This document shows, piece after piece, positions 1 to 9,256 of a stretch of 64,000 nt of DNA. Made by a program: the position numbers and the translations under genes. Numbering within the stretch: the stretch's first letter is position 1; each line of letters opens with the position of its first letter. Source of the stretch: Aequorivita aquimaris (GTDB taxonomy: Bacteria > Bacteroidota > Bacteroidia > Flavobacteriales > Flavobacteriaceae); NCBI RefSeq assembly GCF_001573155.1, contig NZ_JRWG01000009.1:20875-84874 (forward strand), given 5' to 3'. The notes beneath the pieces are model-generated. The model ran no database searches and was not told the DNA's origin. It was given only the letters and a program-made list of their open reading frames with translations.

Positions 1-135
1 AAAGAATCTCGTGCCTTGTTAATGTATGCGTTTGCGAATACCGTTTTGGAAAGTGTTAAAATTCCAGAATTGAAAGTGCGGATCAATAAGCTTATTGCCA
101 ATAAAATTGGGGTGAGTTTGGGATTTGAGCTTTAA
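1..135 (+). CDS. sufD: SufD, C-terminal end (partial)
   Basis: This is the last 44 codons of an open frame that enters from the left edge and stops with TAA. The translated tail ends in NKIGVSLGFEL and contains ALLMYAFANTVLE, which matches the C-terminal helix region of the SufD subunit of the SufBCD iron-sulfur scaffold. SufD forms a complex with SufB and the ATPase SufC in the cytoplasm and helps build nascent Fe-S clusters. The call rests on this short tail plus context: sufS follows after 11 bases and sufE is further along the same strand, the normal suf operon order. The 5' part lies outside the window. Confidence 0.8.
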   Translation, partial: KESRALLMYAFANTVLESVKIPELKVRINKLIANKIGVSLGFEL

Positions 136-146
136 AATTATTTTTT

Positions 147-1364
147 ATGAGCTTTGATATCCAAAAAATACGCAAAGATTTCCCCATCCTTTCCCGAAAG
201 GTAAACGGCTATCCGTTGGTATATTTGGACAACGCGGCAACGTCGCAAAAACCGCAACAGGTTATTGATTGCATTGTGGATTATTACAGCAATTACAATG
301 CAAATATCCATCGCGGAGTGCACACACTTTCACAGGAAGCGACAGACGCTTATGAGTCTGCCCGTAAAAAAATTCAAACTCATTTTAACGCAAAGGAAGC
401 CTACGAAATCATTTTCACGGCGGGTACCACCCACGGAATAAATCTGGTGGCAAATGGTTTTTCTGAAATTCTAAAAAAAGGCGATGAAATAATCGTTTCC
501 GCAATGGAACACCACAGCAATATCGTGCCGTGGCAAATGCTGTGCGAAAAAACCGGAGCCATTTTGAAGGTTATTCCGATGAACGAGGAAGGCGTTTTGG
601 TTTTTTCGGAATATGAAAAATTGCTTTCAAAAAAAACGAAACTGGTTTTCGTAAACCACATTTCAAATGCATTGGGAACTATCAATCCCATTGTTGAAAT
701 TATTGAAAAAGCACACGAAGTTGGAGCTGCCGTGCTGGTTGACGGCGCACAAGCCTGTTCACACATAAAACCCGATCTTCAAAGACTCGATGTAGATTTC
801 TACGTAACCTCAGCACACAAAATGTGTGGGCCAACGGGCGTTGGGATTCTTTATATGAAGGAGGAATGGGGCAACAAACTCCCGCCCTATCAAGGCGGTG
901 GCGAGATGATTGCTGAAGTTACTTTTGAAAAAACCACCTATGCCGGACTGCCGCATAAATTTGAGGCCGGAACCCCTAATATCTGTGGCGGCATTGCTTT
1001 TGGAGCAGCTATTGACTATCTAAACACAATCGGTTTTGAAGCAATTGAAAAGCACGAAAACGAACTTTTAAAATATGCTACTGAAAAACTTTTGAAAATT
1101 GACGGTTTAAAAATTTACGGTACGGGACCTGATAAAACCTCTGTGGTTTCATTCAACATTGAAGGAATTCATCCCTACGATATAGGTGCCATTGTTGACA
1201 AATTGGGCATTGCCGTGCGCACCGGCCACCACTGCGCGCAGCCTATTATGGATTTTTATAAAATTCCGGGAACGGTTCGGGCTTCCTTTGCATTTTACAA
1301 TACATTGGAAGAAGTGGATGCCTTGGTAACAGCAGTAAAAAAAGCTAAAATGATGTTAAGTTGA
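147..1364 (+). CDS. sufS: SufS group II cysteine desulfurase
   Basis: The 405-residue product is a pyridoxal-phosphate enzyme that removes sulfur from cysteine, giving alanine and an enzyme persulfide that is passed to SufE and the SufBCD scaffold. The PLP-binding lysine is K225 in TSAHKMCGPTG, an EHHSN motif lies near residue 121, and the persulfide cysteine is C363 in RTGHHCAQP, which marks the SufS type as opposed to IscS. Length is normal for the family. It sits 11 bases after sufD and upstream of sufE, so it is one operon. The ATG start gives the usual short N-terminus leading into the FPIL motif. Confidence 0.97.
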   Translation: MSFDIQKIRKDFPILSRKVNGYPLVYLDNAATSQKPQQVIDCIVDYYSNYNANIHRGVHTLSQEATDAYESARKKIQTHFNAKEAYEIIFTAGTTHGINLVANGFSEILKKGDEIIVSAMEHHSNIVPWQMLCEKTGAILKVIPMNEEGVLVFSEYEKLLSKKTKLVFVNHISNALGTINPIVEIIEKAHEVGAAVLVDGAQACSHIKPDLQRLDVDFYVTSAHKMCGPTGVGILYMKEEWGNKLPPYQGGGEMIAEVTFEKTTYAGLPHKFEAGTPNICGGIAFGAAIDYLNTIGFEAIEKHENELLKYATEKLLKIDGLKIYGTGPDKTSVVSFNIEGIHPYDIGAIVDKLGIAVRTGHHCAQPIMDFYKIPGTVRASFAFYNTLEEVDALVTAVKKAKMMLS

Positions 1365-1421
1365 ACCATCACTAAAAGTTAAAACTTGAACTTTGAGTAT
1401 TCAATTTTAAAATATAAAGAC

Positions 1422-1859
1422 ATGAAAACACTTGCCACTTTATCTATTCTTATTTTCAGTATAATCTTTACCAGTTGCGATGAAACCAAAAAAGTGATTG
1501 ATGTTGCGGGCAGCGTACAACTTACGGGAAGCTATACTGTTTCAGCAATCAATGGTAAGAAATTAGTAAATGCTACTAACCCAACTTTTACAATGTCTGC
1601 ACTGGACAATTCCTTCCGTGGAACTACCGGTTGTAATTCAGTTTTTGGAAATTATACAATTGATCTCTATACAATTAATTTTAGTGATCTTGCGGTAAGC
1701 GAAAAATTTTGTGCAGAAAAAGAAATTATGAAAACAGAACGTGATTTTCTAGATGCGCTCAACAATACAGGTTCGTACGCCTTGGATAATGGGGTTCTTA
1801 CCTTCTATTCAAAAACAGACCGCAGTGTACTTTTGAGTGCAAAGAAAGATGAAAAATAA
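1422..1859 (+). CDS. META domain lipoprotein
   Basis: The 145-residue product begins with a lipoprotein signal peptide ending at IIFTSC (lipobox cysteine near residue 19), so it should be anchored in the envelope. The rest fits a META/HslJ-like domain: LTGSYTVSAINGKKL near the start and a RGTTGCNSVFGNY motif in the middle. I chose the ATG at 1422 over a TTG 36 bases upstream because the signal peptide starts there. It lies between sufS and sufE on the same strand with short gaps, so it is probably co-transcribed with the suf genes, although META proteins have no known direct role in Fe-S assembly. The biological function is unknown. Confidence 0.8.
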   Translation: MKTLATLSILIFSIIFTSCDETKKVIDVAGSVQLTGSYTVSAINGKKLVNATNPTFTMSALDNSFRGTTGCNSVFGNYTIDLYTINFSDLAVSEKFCAEKEIMKTERDFLDALNNTGSYALDNGVLTFYSKTDRSVLLSAKKDEK

Positions 1860-1868
1860 TTGGATTAA

Positions 1869-2297
1869 ATGATGACGATTGAAGCAATACAGGAAGAATT
1901 GATCGACGAGTTTTCTATGTTTGACGACTGGATGCAGCGTTATGAATATATGATAGAGCTTGGCAAATCTCTCCCGTTGATTGACGAAAATTTAAAAACC
2001 GACGATAAACTGATAAAAGGCTGCCAAAGCAAAGTGTGGCTTAATTCAGAAATGAAAAACGGAAAAATTATTTTTACCGCAGATAGCGACGCCATCATCA
2101 CCAAAGGAATAATTGCCGTGTTGGTACGCGTTTTTTCAAACCAAAAACCTCAGGCCATACTTGATGCCAATACCGATTTTATTGATGAAATAGGATTGAA
2201 AGAACACCTTTCACCTACACGGGCAAATGGTTTGGTCTCTATGATTAAACAAATGAAAATGTATGCCCTGGCATACCAAACACAACTTAATAATTAA
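1869..2297 (+). CDS. sufE: SufE sulfur acceptor protein
   Basis: The 142-residue cytoplasmic protein accepts the persulfide sulfur from SufS and delivers it to the SufB scaffold. The family signature is visible: the N-terminal helix with EFSMFDDWMQRYEYMIELGK and the active-site cysteine C52 in KGCQSKVWL. Length is typical for SufE. It begins 9 bases after the META lipoprotein stop and is followed after 4 bases by the DUF59 gene, so the whole run is one operon. Confidence 0.96.
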   Translation: MMTIEAIQEELIDEFSMFDDWMQRYEYMIELGKSLPLIDENLKTDDKLIKGCQSKVWLNSEMKNGKIIFTADSDAIITKGIIAVLVRVFSNQKPQAILDANTDFIDEIGLKEHLSPTRANGLVSMIKQMKMYALAYQTQLNN

Positions 2298-2301
2298 TTA
2301 A

Positions 2302-2631
2302 ATGGGAGCAGATACAGAAATAGACATGGCTGAACTGGGCGAAAAAATAGTAACCGTCCTAAAAACCATTTATGACCCCGAAATACCCGTTGATATCTAT
2401 GAACTTGGATTAATCTACGATGTATTCATAAATGAGGATCGTGAAGTGAAAATATTGATGACACTCACCACTCCCAATTGTCCGGTAGCAGAAAGTTTGC
2501 CGCTGGAAGTTGAGGAAAAAGTAAAGTCGATGAAAATGATAAAAGATGCAGAGGTAGAAATAACTTTCGACCCGCCGTGGACACAGGAACTGATGAGCGA
2601 AGAAGCAAAGCTAGAGCTAGGGATGCTTTAA
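2302..2631 (+). CDS. SufT-like DUF59/MIP18 family Fe-S assembly protein
   Basis: The 109-residue product is a compact DUF59 (MIP18/PaaD-like) domain. The signature segment TIYDPEIPVDIYELGLIYDV is near residues 22-41 and the conserved cysteine is in TTPNCPVAESLP near residues 55-66. Proteins of this type act in maturation of Fe-S proteins, and in suf operons they are often called SufT. It starts 4 bases after sufE, the expected position for the last core member of the operon. The symbol is left blank because SufT is used for several DUF59 architectures. Confidence 0.9.
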   Translation: MGADTEIDMAELGEKIVTVLKTIYDPEIPVDIYELGLIYDVFINEDREVKILMTLTTPNCPVAESLPLEVEEKVKSMKMIKDAEVEITFDPPWTQELMSEEAKLELGML

Positions 2632-2687
2632 AAAAAGTGTTCCGTATTCAGTTGCAGTTGGCAGTGACAAATAACCCAAAAATTTAA

Positions 2688-2695
2688 TATCTTTT
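2688..2695 (+). promoter_or_regulatory. Bacteroidota -7-like box TATCTTTT just before the DUF2480 start
   Basis: TATCTTTT resembles the group consensus TAnnTTTG and lies only 3 bases before the GTG start at 2699, so a transcript from it would be nearly leaderless. No clear -33 TTG was verified at the expected distance. Confidence 0.35.
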
Positions 2696-2698
2696 TCT

Positions 2699-3202
2699 GT
2701 GAAAGAAATAGTAAACCGTGTAGCGAATAGCAAATTGGCAACTTTTGACCTTGAGGCAATCTATCCGCAAGGTGAAAGGATCGCTTTTGATATTTCGCAA
2801 TGGTTGTTGGAAGGTATTGTACTTCGCGAAAGTGAATTTCGCGAGCAAGCCAAGGAACACGATTGGAGCGATTACCAAGATAAATATGTTGCTCTTTTTT
2901 GCAGTACCGATGCCATTGTTCCAGGCTGGGCATACATACTTTTATCACTTCATTTAGCTCCTTTTGCAAAAAAGGTTACCGTTGGAAGCTTAGATGAATT
3001 GGAAAGCGTTCTCTTTACGGAAATACTCCAAAACATTGATATTTCAGAATACACAGACAAACCTATCATTATAAAAGGTTGTGCCCATAAACCTATTCCA
3101 CAGAATGCATACGTACTATTGGCCCAAAAACTCCAGCCAGTTGCAAAAAGTATAATGTATGGTGAAGCCTGCTCTTCTGTACCACTTTTTAAAAAAAAGT
3201 AG
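2699..3202 (+). CDS. DUF2480 family protein
   Basis: The 167-residue protein starts with KEIVNRVANSKLATFDLE and continues with a DISQWLLEGIVLRE segment, the hallmark of the Bacteroidota DUF2480 family, whose function is unknown. The frame starts with GTG at 2699; no ATG fits, and family members begin with this EIVNRV segment, so GTG is the likely start. It is a soluble protein with no signal peptide or membrane segment. It follows the suf genes after 67 bases that carry a short CAGT-type repeat and its own promoter-like box, and family members are often found next to suf genes, but a role in Fe-S metabolism is only suggested by location. Confidence 0.85.
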   Translation: MKEIVNRVANSKLATFDLEAIYPQGERIAFDISQWLLEGIVLRESEFREQAKEHDWSDYQDKYVALFCSTDAIVPGWAYILLSLHLAPFAKKVTVGSLDELESVLFTEILQNIDISEYTDKPIIIKGCAHKPIPQNAYVLLAQKLQPVAKSIMYGEACSSVPLFKKK

Positions 3203-3284
3203 GAAAATTTAAATTTTACCGTAAGAATTCACAAAAGACACTCTGTTTTTAGCGCTGTTTTTACCACATTTTCAAAAGAGTAAG

Positions 3285-3292
3285 TACTTTTG
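3285..3292 (+). promoter_or_regulatory. Promoter -7 box TACTTTTG for the DUF3078 gene
   Basis: A perfect TAnnTTTG box lies 23 bases before the start at 3316, with a T-rich TGTTTTTACC stretch about 20 bases upstream in the place of the -33 element. The same octamer recurs before several other genes in this window. Confidence 0.65.
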
Positions 3293-3315
3293 CAAAAATT
3301 AAAACTATTTTAAAA

Positions 3316-4242
3316 ATGAAAAAACTTTTACTCCTTGCTGTTGTGTTCACTATACCTATGGCAATAGTAGCACAAGATGAAAATGCAAAAGACACCATCC
3401 CCAATGGATGGACCCGTGCGGGAAATCTTTCGCTATTGTTCAACCAAGCAGCTTTCAACCATGAATGGACAGGTGGTGGAACTTCCAATTATTCGGGAAA
3501 TCTTTCACTTACTTATGATTTCAACTATAAACACGACAAACTTAGTTGGAACAACCGCTTGATAGGTGAATATGGCCTTACTAAAAACAAGGATGATAAA
3601 TATTCCCGAAAAACCAATGACCGCTTGGAGCTAAACTCTATTTTAGGTAAACAGATAAAAGAAAGCAATTGGTATTATTCATTGTTCTTGAACTTTAAAA
3701 CACAGTTTGCAAAAGGTTATGAATTTAATAGCGACTTGAATCCTGAAGACGAGGGCTACCGTACAGAAACCACCCATATTCTATCACCCGCCTACATTCA
3801 GTTTGGCCCAGGTCTGCTTTGGAAAAAAAGCGATAACCTTTACGTGAATATTTCTCCGGCAACGGCTAAATTCATTTTGGTAGATAAAGATTTTACCGCT
3901 GTAGATGAATCAGTTCCCGGAGCTTTGGACGCGTACAACGAAAATAAATATTTTGGGGTTGATGCCAATGAAACTAGCCGTTTTGAATTTGGCGCTTCTC
4001 TTTCTGGATATGCAAAATTTGATGTAATGGCAAATATATCTGTAGAAAATATATTGAACCTTTATTCAAATTATCTTGAAGATCCACAAAACGTAGATAT
4101 AGATTACACTCTTAATCTAGTGATGAAGGTGAATAAATACATCACTACAAACGTAACTTTTCAAGCTATATATGATGACAATGCAGTACAAGGGTTCCAG
4201 ATTCGCGAAGCTTTGGGCGTTGGTTTAACCTATGGCTTTTAA
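3316..4242 (+). CDS. DUF3078 family outer-membrane barrel-like protein
   Basis: The 308-residue product has a clear Sec signal peptide (MKKLLLLAVVF ... IVAQ, cleavage near residue 20). The mature part begins with PNGWTRAGNLSLLFNQAAFNHEWTGGG, the typical opening of the Bacteroidota DUF3078 family, followed by alternating short beta strands ending in an aromatic-terminated strand (VGLTYGF), as in outer-membrane beta-barrels. The function is unknown. It stands alone on the plus strand between its own TACTTTTG promoter and a strong terminator. Confidence 0.85.
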   Translation: MKKLLLLAVVFTIPMAIVAQDENAKDTIPNGWTRAGNLSLLFNQAAFNHEWTGGGTSNYSGNLSLTYDFNYKHDKLSWNNRLIGEYGLTKNKDDKYSRKTNDRLELNSILGKQIKESNWYYSLFLNFKTQFAKGYEFNSDLNPEDEGYRTETTHILSPAYIQFGPGLLWKKSDNLYVNISPATAKFILVDKDFTAVDESVPGALDAYNENKYFGVDANETSRFEFGASLSGYAKFDVMANISVENILNLYSNYLEDPQNVDIDYTLNLVMKVNKYITTNVTFQAIYDDNAVQGFQIREALGVGLTYGF

Positions 4243-4263
4243 GAGATAAAATGTATAATAAAG

Positions 4264-4300
4264 AAAGCTGCCAAGTTTCAATTCTTGGCAGCTTTTTTTA
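4264..4300. terminator. Bidirectional terminator between DUF3078 gene and hflX
   Basis: A perfect 12-bp stem (AAAGCTGCCAAG / CTTGGCAGCTTT) with an 8-base loop is followed by a T run on the plus strand and preceded by an A-rich stretch, so it can serve both convergent genes. Confidence 0.85.
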
Positions 4301-4318
4301 TTTTCTTGTTAAAAAATT

Positions 4319-5530
4319 TTAATCCTCCTCGGTATATTCATCATATAAGAAATTGTTATATGGGAAACGAGTGGTATGTATTTCCTTTACTTTTTCATAA
4401 ACCAGCTTTCGGAATTCGCTGAAGTTTTCCTTGTTCAAAGCAGAGATAAATATGGCGTCGCCGTTTACTTTGGACATCCAGGTTTGTTTCCATTCTTCCA
4501 AAGTATAATGTGCCTTGGTTTTTTCGGTCATCAAATCGTCGTCTTCAATCTCTTCCGCTTCATAAGCATCAATTTTATTGAAAACCATAATGGTAGGTTT
4601 GTCTGCGCTGCCTATTTCCTCCAAGATTTTATCTACGGAATCTATATGGTGTTCAAAGGATGGATGGCTGATATCTACTACGTGCAGCAGTAAATCTGCC
4701 TCTCGTACTTCATCTAAAGTACTTTTGAAGGATTCCACAAGTTGCGTGGGCAATTTTCTAATGAACCCAACGGTATCTGTCAACAAAAAGGGAAGGTTGC
4801 CTATAACCACTTTCCGAACCGTGGTATCGAGGGTTGCAAAGAGTTTATCTTCGGCAAAGACATCACTTTTACTTATCACGTTCATCAGGGTAGATTTGCC
4901 AACATTTGTGTAACCAATAAGTGCCACGCGTACCAAGGAGCCGCGATTGCCACGCTGCACTTCCATTTGGCGGTCTATTTTCTTTAATTTATCTTTCAGT
5001 AAAGCAATACGGTCGCGCACAATACGTCTGTCTGTTTCAATTTCCGTTTCTCCCGGGCCTCGCATCCCGATACCCCCACGCTGGCGTTCCAAGTGAGTCC
5101 ACATACCTGCCAGTCTAGGAAGTAAATACTGGTATTGCGCAAGTTCTACTTGTGTTCGGGCATAACTGGTTTGTGCACGCTGTGCGAATATGTCCAAAAT
5201 TAAATTTGTACGGTCTATTATTTTGCACTGTAATATTCTTTCAATATTTTTTTGTTGTGCGGGCGAAAGTTCATCATCAAATATTGCAACGCCCACTTCG
5301 TGCGCGTCCACAAAATTTTTTACCTCTTCCAATTTTCCGGTCCCAATAAAAGTCTTCGGATTGGGCACGTCCATTTTTTGGGTGAAGCGTTTAAGCACTT
5401 CGCCACCTGCCGTATATGCCAAAAACTCAAGTTCGTCCAGATATTCGTTAGATTTTTCTTCGTCTTGATACTGGGTTATCAATCCGATTAAAACTGCTTT
5501 TTCATAAGATATATCCGTTGGTTCAATCAT
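4319..5530 (-). CDS. hflX: GTPase HflX
   Basis: The 403-residue protein is a ribosome-associated GTPase that splits stalled or heat-damaged 70S ribosomes. The N-terminal HflX domain ends in GGIGMRGPGETEIETDRR (about residues 150-170), followed by a coiled region and a GTPase domain with the P-loop GYTNVGKST near residue 207, the G3 element DTVGFIRKLP and the G4 motif NKID. Length is normal. It is read alone on the minus strand, converging on the DUF3078 gene, with a TACATTTG promoter box about 70 bases upstream. Confidence 0.95.
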   Translation of the reverse strand: MIEPTDISYEKAVLIGLITQYQDEEKSNEYLDELEFLAYTAGGEVLKRFTQKMDVPNPKTFIGTGKLEEVKNFVDAHEVGVAIFDDELSPAQQKNIERILQCKIIDRTNLILDIFAQRAQTSYARTQVELAQYQYLLPRLAGMWTHLERQRGGIGMRGPGETEIETDRRIVRDRIALLKDKLKKIDRQMEVQRGNRGSLVRVALIGYTNVGKSTLMNVISKSDVFAEDKLFATLDTTVRKVVIGNLPFLLTDTVGFIRKLPTQLVESFKSTLDEVREADLLLHVVDISHPSFEHHIDSVDKILEEIGSADKPTIMVFNKIDAYEAEEIEDDDLMTEKTKAHYTLEEWKQTWMSKVNGDAIFISALNKENFSEFRKLVYEKVKEIHTTRFPYNNFLYDEYTEED

Positions 5531-5602
5531 ACTATGTAATACTCTAAGTTGTAGTTGTTATCGATTCTTAAGTTACAATTTATTTAAGAATTAATATTTC
5601 CA

Positions 5603-5610
5603 CAAATGTA
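5603..5610 (-). promoter_or_regulatory. Promoter -7 box TACATTTG for hflX
   Basis: The minus strand shows TACATTTG, a perfect match to TAnnTTTG, 73 bases before the hflX ATG in the 254-base divergent spacer. That leaves a leader of about 65 bases. Confidence 0.55.
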
Positions 5611-5784
5611 CAAAACACATGTTGAGACCTCTATGTTCCTTATGACCATTTTATGATTGTAATTAATGACTTTTTTTATTCAAACTGAGAAAAATGAAAA
5701 GGAATTTCTTAGAAAATTCATATATTTCGCTGTTAAAAAAAAGTTAACGCTAAATACTCTTTAATAACAACCAATAAAAACTTT

Positions 5785-8277
5785 ATGGATAAAAAATTAC
5801 CTCTCTATTTACAAAGTTGCCATCATTTCTTTAAAGTCAACTTTAAAAAAAACTTACTTGCTTTTTTTAGTCTTTTATTTATTTCTTTATCAGCATTTTC
5901 ACAAGGGCCGGGATGTCCTAATGTATATGCAGGGGAAGATGTAGAATTAGGTTGTGGCGAACCCTGTACCGACCTTACCGCAAGTTTTTTAGACACTGGT
6001 GAAACTACCAGTTATGAAGTTTCTTCAATTACATATGATCCTCCTTTCCCGTTTACGGGGGGAACTCCTGTTTCAGTGAATACAGATGATATTTGGTCTG
6101 ATGCTATCCAATTACCTTTTGATTTCTGTTTTTTTGGTGAAACCTATACGGAGATGGTTATCGGATCTAATGCAGTAGTTTCTTTCGACTTGGCAAACAA
6201 TCAGCCAGGGGATTTTTGTGATTGGTCCTTTGATGACCCTATTCCAAGTCCCAACTTATTTTTCACTACAATCTTTGGCCCTTACATGGATGTTGATCCA
6301 TCTGTACAAGGCTCGGGCATTATAAACTGGGCTGTTTTTGGGGAATCTCCTTGCCGGACCATGGTAGTTAACTTTCCCAATATTCCATATTTTGGATCAG
6401 CCTGCCCAAATCTCTCACTTACTTCACAAATCGTTATATACGAAACTACCAATGTAGTGGAAGTATATGTTCAGGACAGACCAAGCGGCTGTACATGGAA
6501 TGACGGAAATGCTGTTTTGGGAATACAAAACCAAAACGGTACTGTTGGTTACACTGCTCCTGAAAGAAATACAAGCGATTGGGCTGCTACCAACGAAGCT
6601 TGGCGTTTTACGCCCAATGGCGCATCAAACGTTGCTTTTTCTTGGCTTGATTCTATGGGGACTGTTATTGGTACCGATACAACTATAAATGTGTGCCCAA
6701 CAGATCAATCAACTACCTACACCGCCCAAGCAGTTTACACAAACTGTAATGGAGATGTTATTACGGAAACGGATGAAATTACGGTAACAAGAATAGGTTC
6801 CTTTACAGTAGATCTAGGCGGGGATCAGGAACTTTGTGATGCAGAAAGCTATGATATTACTGCCGAAATCACTGGAGGAGATCCAACTGATGCTACATTT
6901 CTTTGGAATACTGGTGAAACCACACAGACTATTACTGTTACCACTTCTGGAACATATTCTGTAGATGTTACCATAGGTACTTGTACAATTTCTGCTTCCG
7001 TAGTTATAAACTTTAATGAACTTCCTTTAATAGAGCTTGGAGACAATATTGAAACCTGTTTCTTTGACCCTATAATTTTAGATGCTTCTCCGTCTAACTA
7101 TGACCCTACTGATGCTACCTATGAATGGAGTTTGGACGGGGTTGTGCTGGCAGGAGAAACAAATCCAACCCTCAATGCTACCCAGTATGGCGTATATAGC
7201 GTAAATGTTTCTGCAAATGGATGTTTGGCAACAGATGAAGTAACCATTTCTCCACAAACACTCAATGTTGCATTAGGAGATGATTTTACTTCTTGTTTTG
7301 AAATTCCCGAAACTCTTACTGCTGAAGCTATAGATTTTGACCCAGCTACAGCAACCTTCGAATGGAGCCTAGACGGAATAGTAATTGCCGGAGAAACCAA
7401 CCAAACACTTAATATAACTGAGCCTGGAACATATGTGGTTACGGCTACTGTTAATTCCTGTACTGCCACAGATACCATTGTTGTTGGGTTGGGCAATATT
7501 GAAGTAACTGTAAATGATGACTTCCAAACCTGTTTTGAATCTCAAGTTCAATTAGAAGCAATGCTTACAGTTCAAAATCCTGAAGCAACTTACCAATGGA
7601 GCCTTGATGGTAACATTATTCCTGATGAAACAAATTCTACTTTAATAATTACCGAAGTAGGAACATATACCGTAACTGCAACCGTAGGGACCTGTTCAGC
7701 ATCTGATAGCGTAACAGTTTCCTTTAGAGACGACCTTGAAGTAACTCTTGATGAAGACTTCAAAACATGTCCTAACGAACTTCAGATTTTAACCGCAACA
7801 ACTGATGAAGAAGACGCAACATTCCAATGGTTCTTAAATGGAGATATAATTGCCGGTGAAACTAACAAAACCCTAGAGTTTTCTTTGGAGACCGGCACTT
7901 TTGGCACCCAAACCTTTGAAGTTGTAATTTCTGTTGGTGGATGCTCTGGTACAGACTCAGTAGATGTTACTTTGTATGAAGTTGGAAACTGCATAATATC
8001 TGAAGGACTTTCTCCAAATGGCGATGGTTTTAATGATACACTTGACCTTACATTCCTAAATGATAGAACTGGAATCAGTAAGCTTCAAATCTTTAATAGA
8101 TTGGGAACCCTGGTTTTTGAGCAAAACAATTACACAAACCAATGGAGAGGCCAAACCAATGATGGTGAAGACCTTCCTACCGGGACGTATTTCTACGTAA
8201 TTGACCTTGCCGGAAATGATGCGGTTTATGGCTCACAGGCCACAGGCTGGATCTATCTTAACCAAGAGGCTAACTAA
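5785..8277 (+). CDS. Large secreted adhesin-like protein with T9SS type B (gliding-type) sorting domain
   Basis: The 830-residue protein has an N-terminal signal segment (LLAFFSLLFISLSAFSQ, cleavage near residue 40). A lectin/nidogen-like N-terminal region follows to about residue 270. Then come about six related 75-85 residue Ig/PKD-like repeats, each with a TFEWSLDG-type core and a GTYTVTATVGTCSATD-type end. The last 90 residues, from EGLSPNGDGFNDTLDL, form the CHU_C/gliding-motility C-terminal domain used for export by the type IX secretion system (type B signal). The PorP/SprF gene follows 38 bases downstream, the usual partner of such effectors. It is likely a cell-surface or released adhesin; the ligand is unknown. 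Base composition is clearly more AT-rich than the next two genes. Confidence 0.88.
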   Translation: MDKKLPLYLQSCHHFFKVNFKKNLLAFFSLLFISLSAFSQGPGCPNVYAGEDVELGCGEPCTDLTASFLDTGETTSYEVSSITYDPPFPFTGGTPVSVNTDDIWSDAIQLPFDFCFFGETYTEMVIGSNAVVSFDLANNQPGDFCDWSFDDPIPSPNLFFTTIFGPYMDVDPSVQGSGIINWAVFGESPCRTMVVNFPNIPYFGSACPNLSLTSQIVIYETTNVVEVYVQDRPSGCTWNDGNAVLGIQNQNGTVGYTAPERNTSDWAATNEAWRFTPNGASNVAFSWLDSMGTVIGTDTTINVCPTDQSTTYTAQAVYTNCNGDVITETDEITVTRIGSFTVDLGGDQELCDAESYDITAEITGGDPTDATFLWNTGETTQTITVTTSGTYSVDVTIGTCTISASVVINFNELPLIELGDNIETCFFDPIILDASPSNYDPTDATYEWSLDGVVLAGETNPTLNATQYGVYSVNVSANGCLATDEVTISPQTLNVALGDDFTSCFEIPETLTAEAIDFDPATATFEWSLDGIVIAGETNQTLNITEPGTYVVTATVNSCTATDTIVVGLGNIEVTVNDDFQTCFESQVQLEAMLTVQNPEATYQWSLDGNIIPDETNSTLIITEVGTYTVTATVGTCSASDSVTVSFRDDLEVTLDEDFKTCPNELQILTATTDEEDATFQWFLNGDIIAGETNKTLEFSLETGTFGTQTFEVVISVGGCSGTDSVDVTLYEVGNCIISEGLSPNGDGFNDTLDLTFLNDRTGISKLQIFNRLGTLVFEQNNYTNQWRGQTNDGEDLPTGTYFYVIDLAGNDAVYGSQATGWIYLNQEAN

Positions 8278-8315
8278 AAACCATTAAATACTTTTTAACT
8301 ACCAAATAGATAAAA

Positions 8316-9233
8316 ATGAAAAAACATATATATATCCTAATTGTATTGATGGCAGGGTTGCTCTTTCAGGAAACACAAGCGCAGCAGGACCCCCAATACA
8401 CCCAGTACATGTACAATATGAACGTGGTGAACCCAGCCTATGCGGGCTCCAAGGAAAGTCTTTCACTCACCGCCCTTTACAGAAACCAATGGTCCGGAAT
8501 GGACGATAACCCAGTTACCTTTACCTTTTCGGCACATTCGCCCATTAGTGATAAAATAGGCCTGGGTCTTTCCGCCATAAAAGACGAGTTGGGTCCCGTA
8601 AGCGAGACCAATGTGTATGCAGATTTCTCCTACACCTTGCAATTGGGCAGTACCGTAAAACTTGCCTTGGGTCTAAAAGCCGGGGCCACCTTTCACGAGG
8701 TGGGCCTAAGCGGTCTGGAACTTCAGGATCCAAATGACCCTTTCTTTTCAGAAGACATAAATAACACCTACCCAAATATCGGGGCAGGTGCTTTTCTGTA
8801 CGGCGATAAGTTTTACGTAGGATTTTCGGTTCCAAATATGCTGAAATCCGTTCACCTTGATGAAAACGGAATCAAGTACGGTTCCGAGACCAACCATTAC
8901 TTCGCCACCGCAGGATATGTCTTCCAAGTTTCGGATAACTTTAAGTTGAAGCCTTCCGTGATGGTGAAATCTGCCTTTGACGCTCCCGTTTCCTACGATG
9001 GTAACCTGAACGCGCTGTTCTATGATAAATTTGAACTTGGAGCATCCTACAGATTGGACGATTCGTTTAGCGGTTTGGTTGGGTTCCAGATTACCCCAAA
9101 CATCCGTGTGGGCTATGCTTATGACCACGTAACCTCCGACCTTAAAACAGTTGGCCCGGCCTCACACGAAGTAGTGCTGACCTTCGATCTGTTCTTTAAG
9201 CCACGCGTTTTACGTTCACCAAGATTCTTCTAA
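8316..9233 (+). CDS. PorP/SprF family type IX secretion membrane protein
   Basis: The 305-residue protein begins with a signal peptide ending near QETQAQ. It carries the family opening QDPQYTQYMYNMNVVNPAYAGS right after cleavage, followed by strands such as LTALYRNQWSG typical of the PorP/SprF fold, an outer-membrane beta-barrel-like protein. Family members usually help a particular CHU_C-tagged effector to reach or anchor at the surface. It lies directly between the adhesin gene and the OmpA-type gene on the same strand, with gaps of 38 and 23 bases, so it is one transcription unit. Confidence 0.93.
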   Translation: MKKHIYILIVLMAGLLFQETQAQQDPQYTQYMYNMNVVNPAYAGSKESLSLTALYRNQWSGMDDNPVTFTFSAHSPISDKIGLGLSAIKDELGPVSETNVYADFSYTLQLGSTVKLALGLKAGATFHEVGLSGLELQDPNDPFFSEDINNTYPNIGAGAFLYGDKFYVGFSVPNMLKSVHLDENGIKYGSETNHYFATAGYVFQVSDNFKLKPSVMVKSAFDAPVSYDGNLNALFYDKFELGASYRLDDSFSGLVGFQITPNIRVGYAYDHVTSDLKTVGPASHEVVLTFDLFFKPRVLRSPRFF

Positions 9234-9256
9234 TAACCAAACAAATTTCATTTAAG

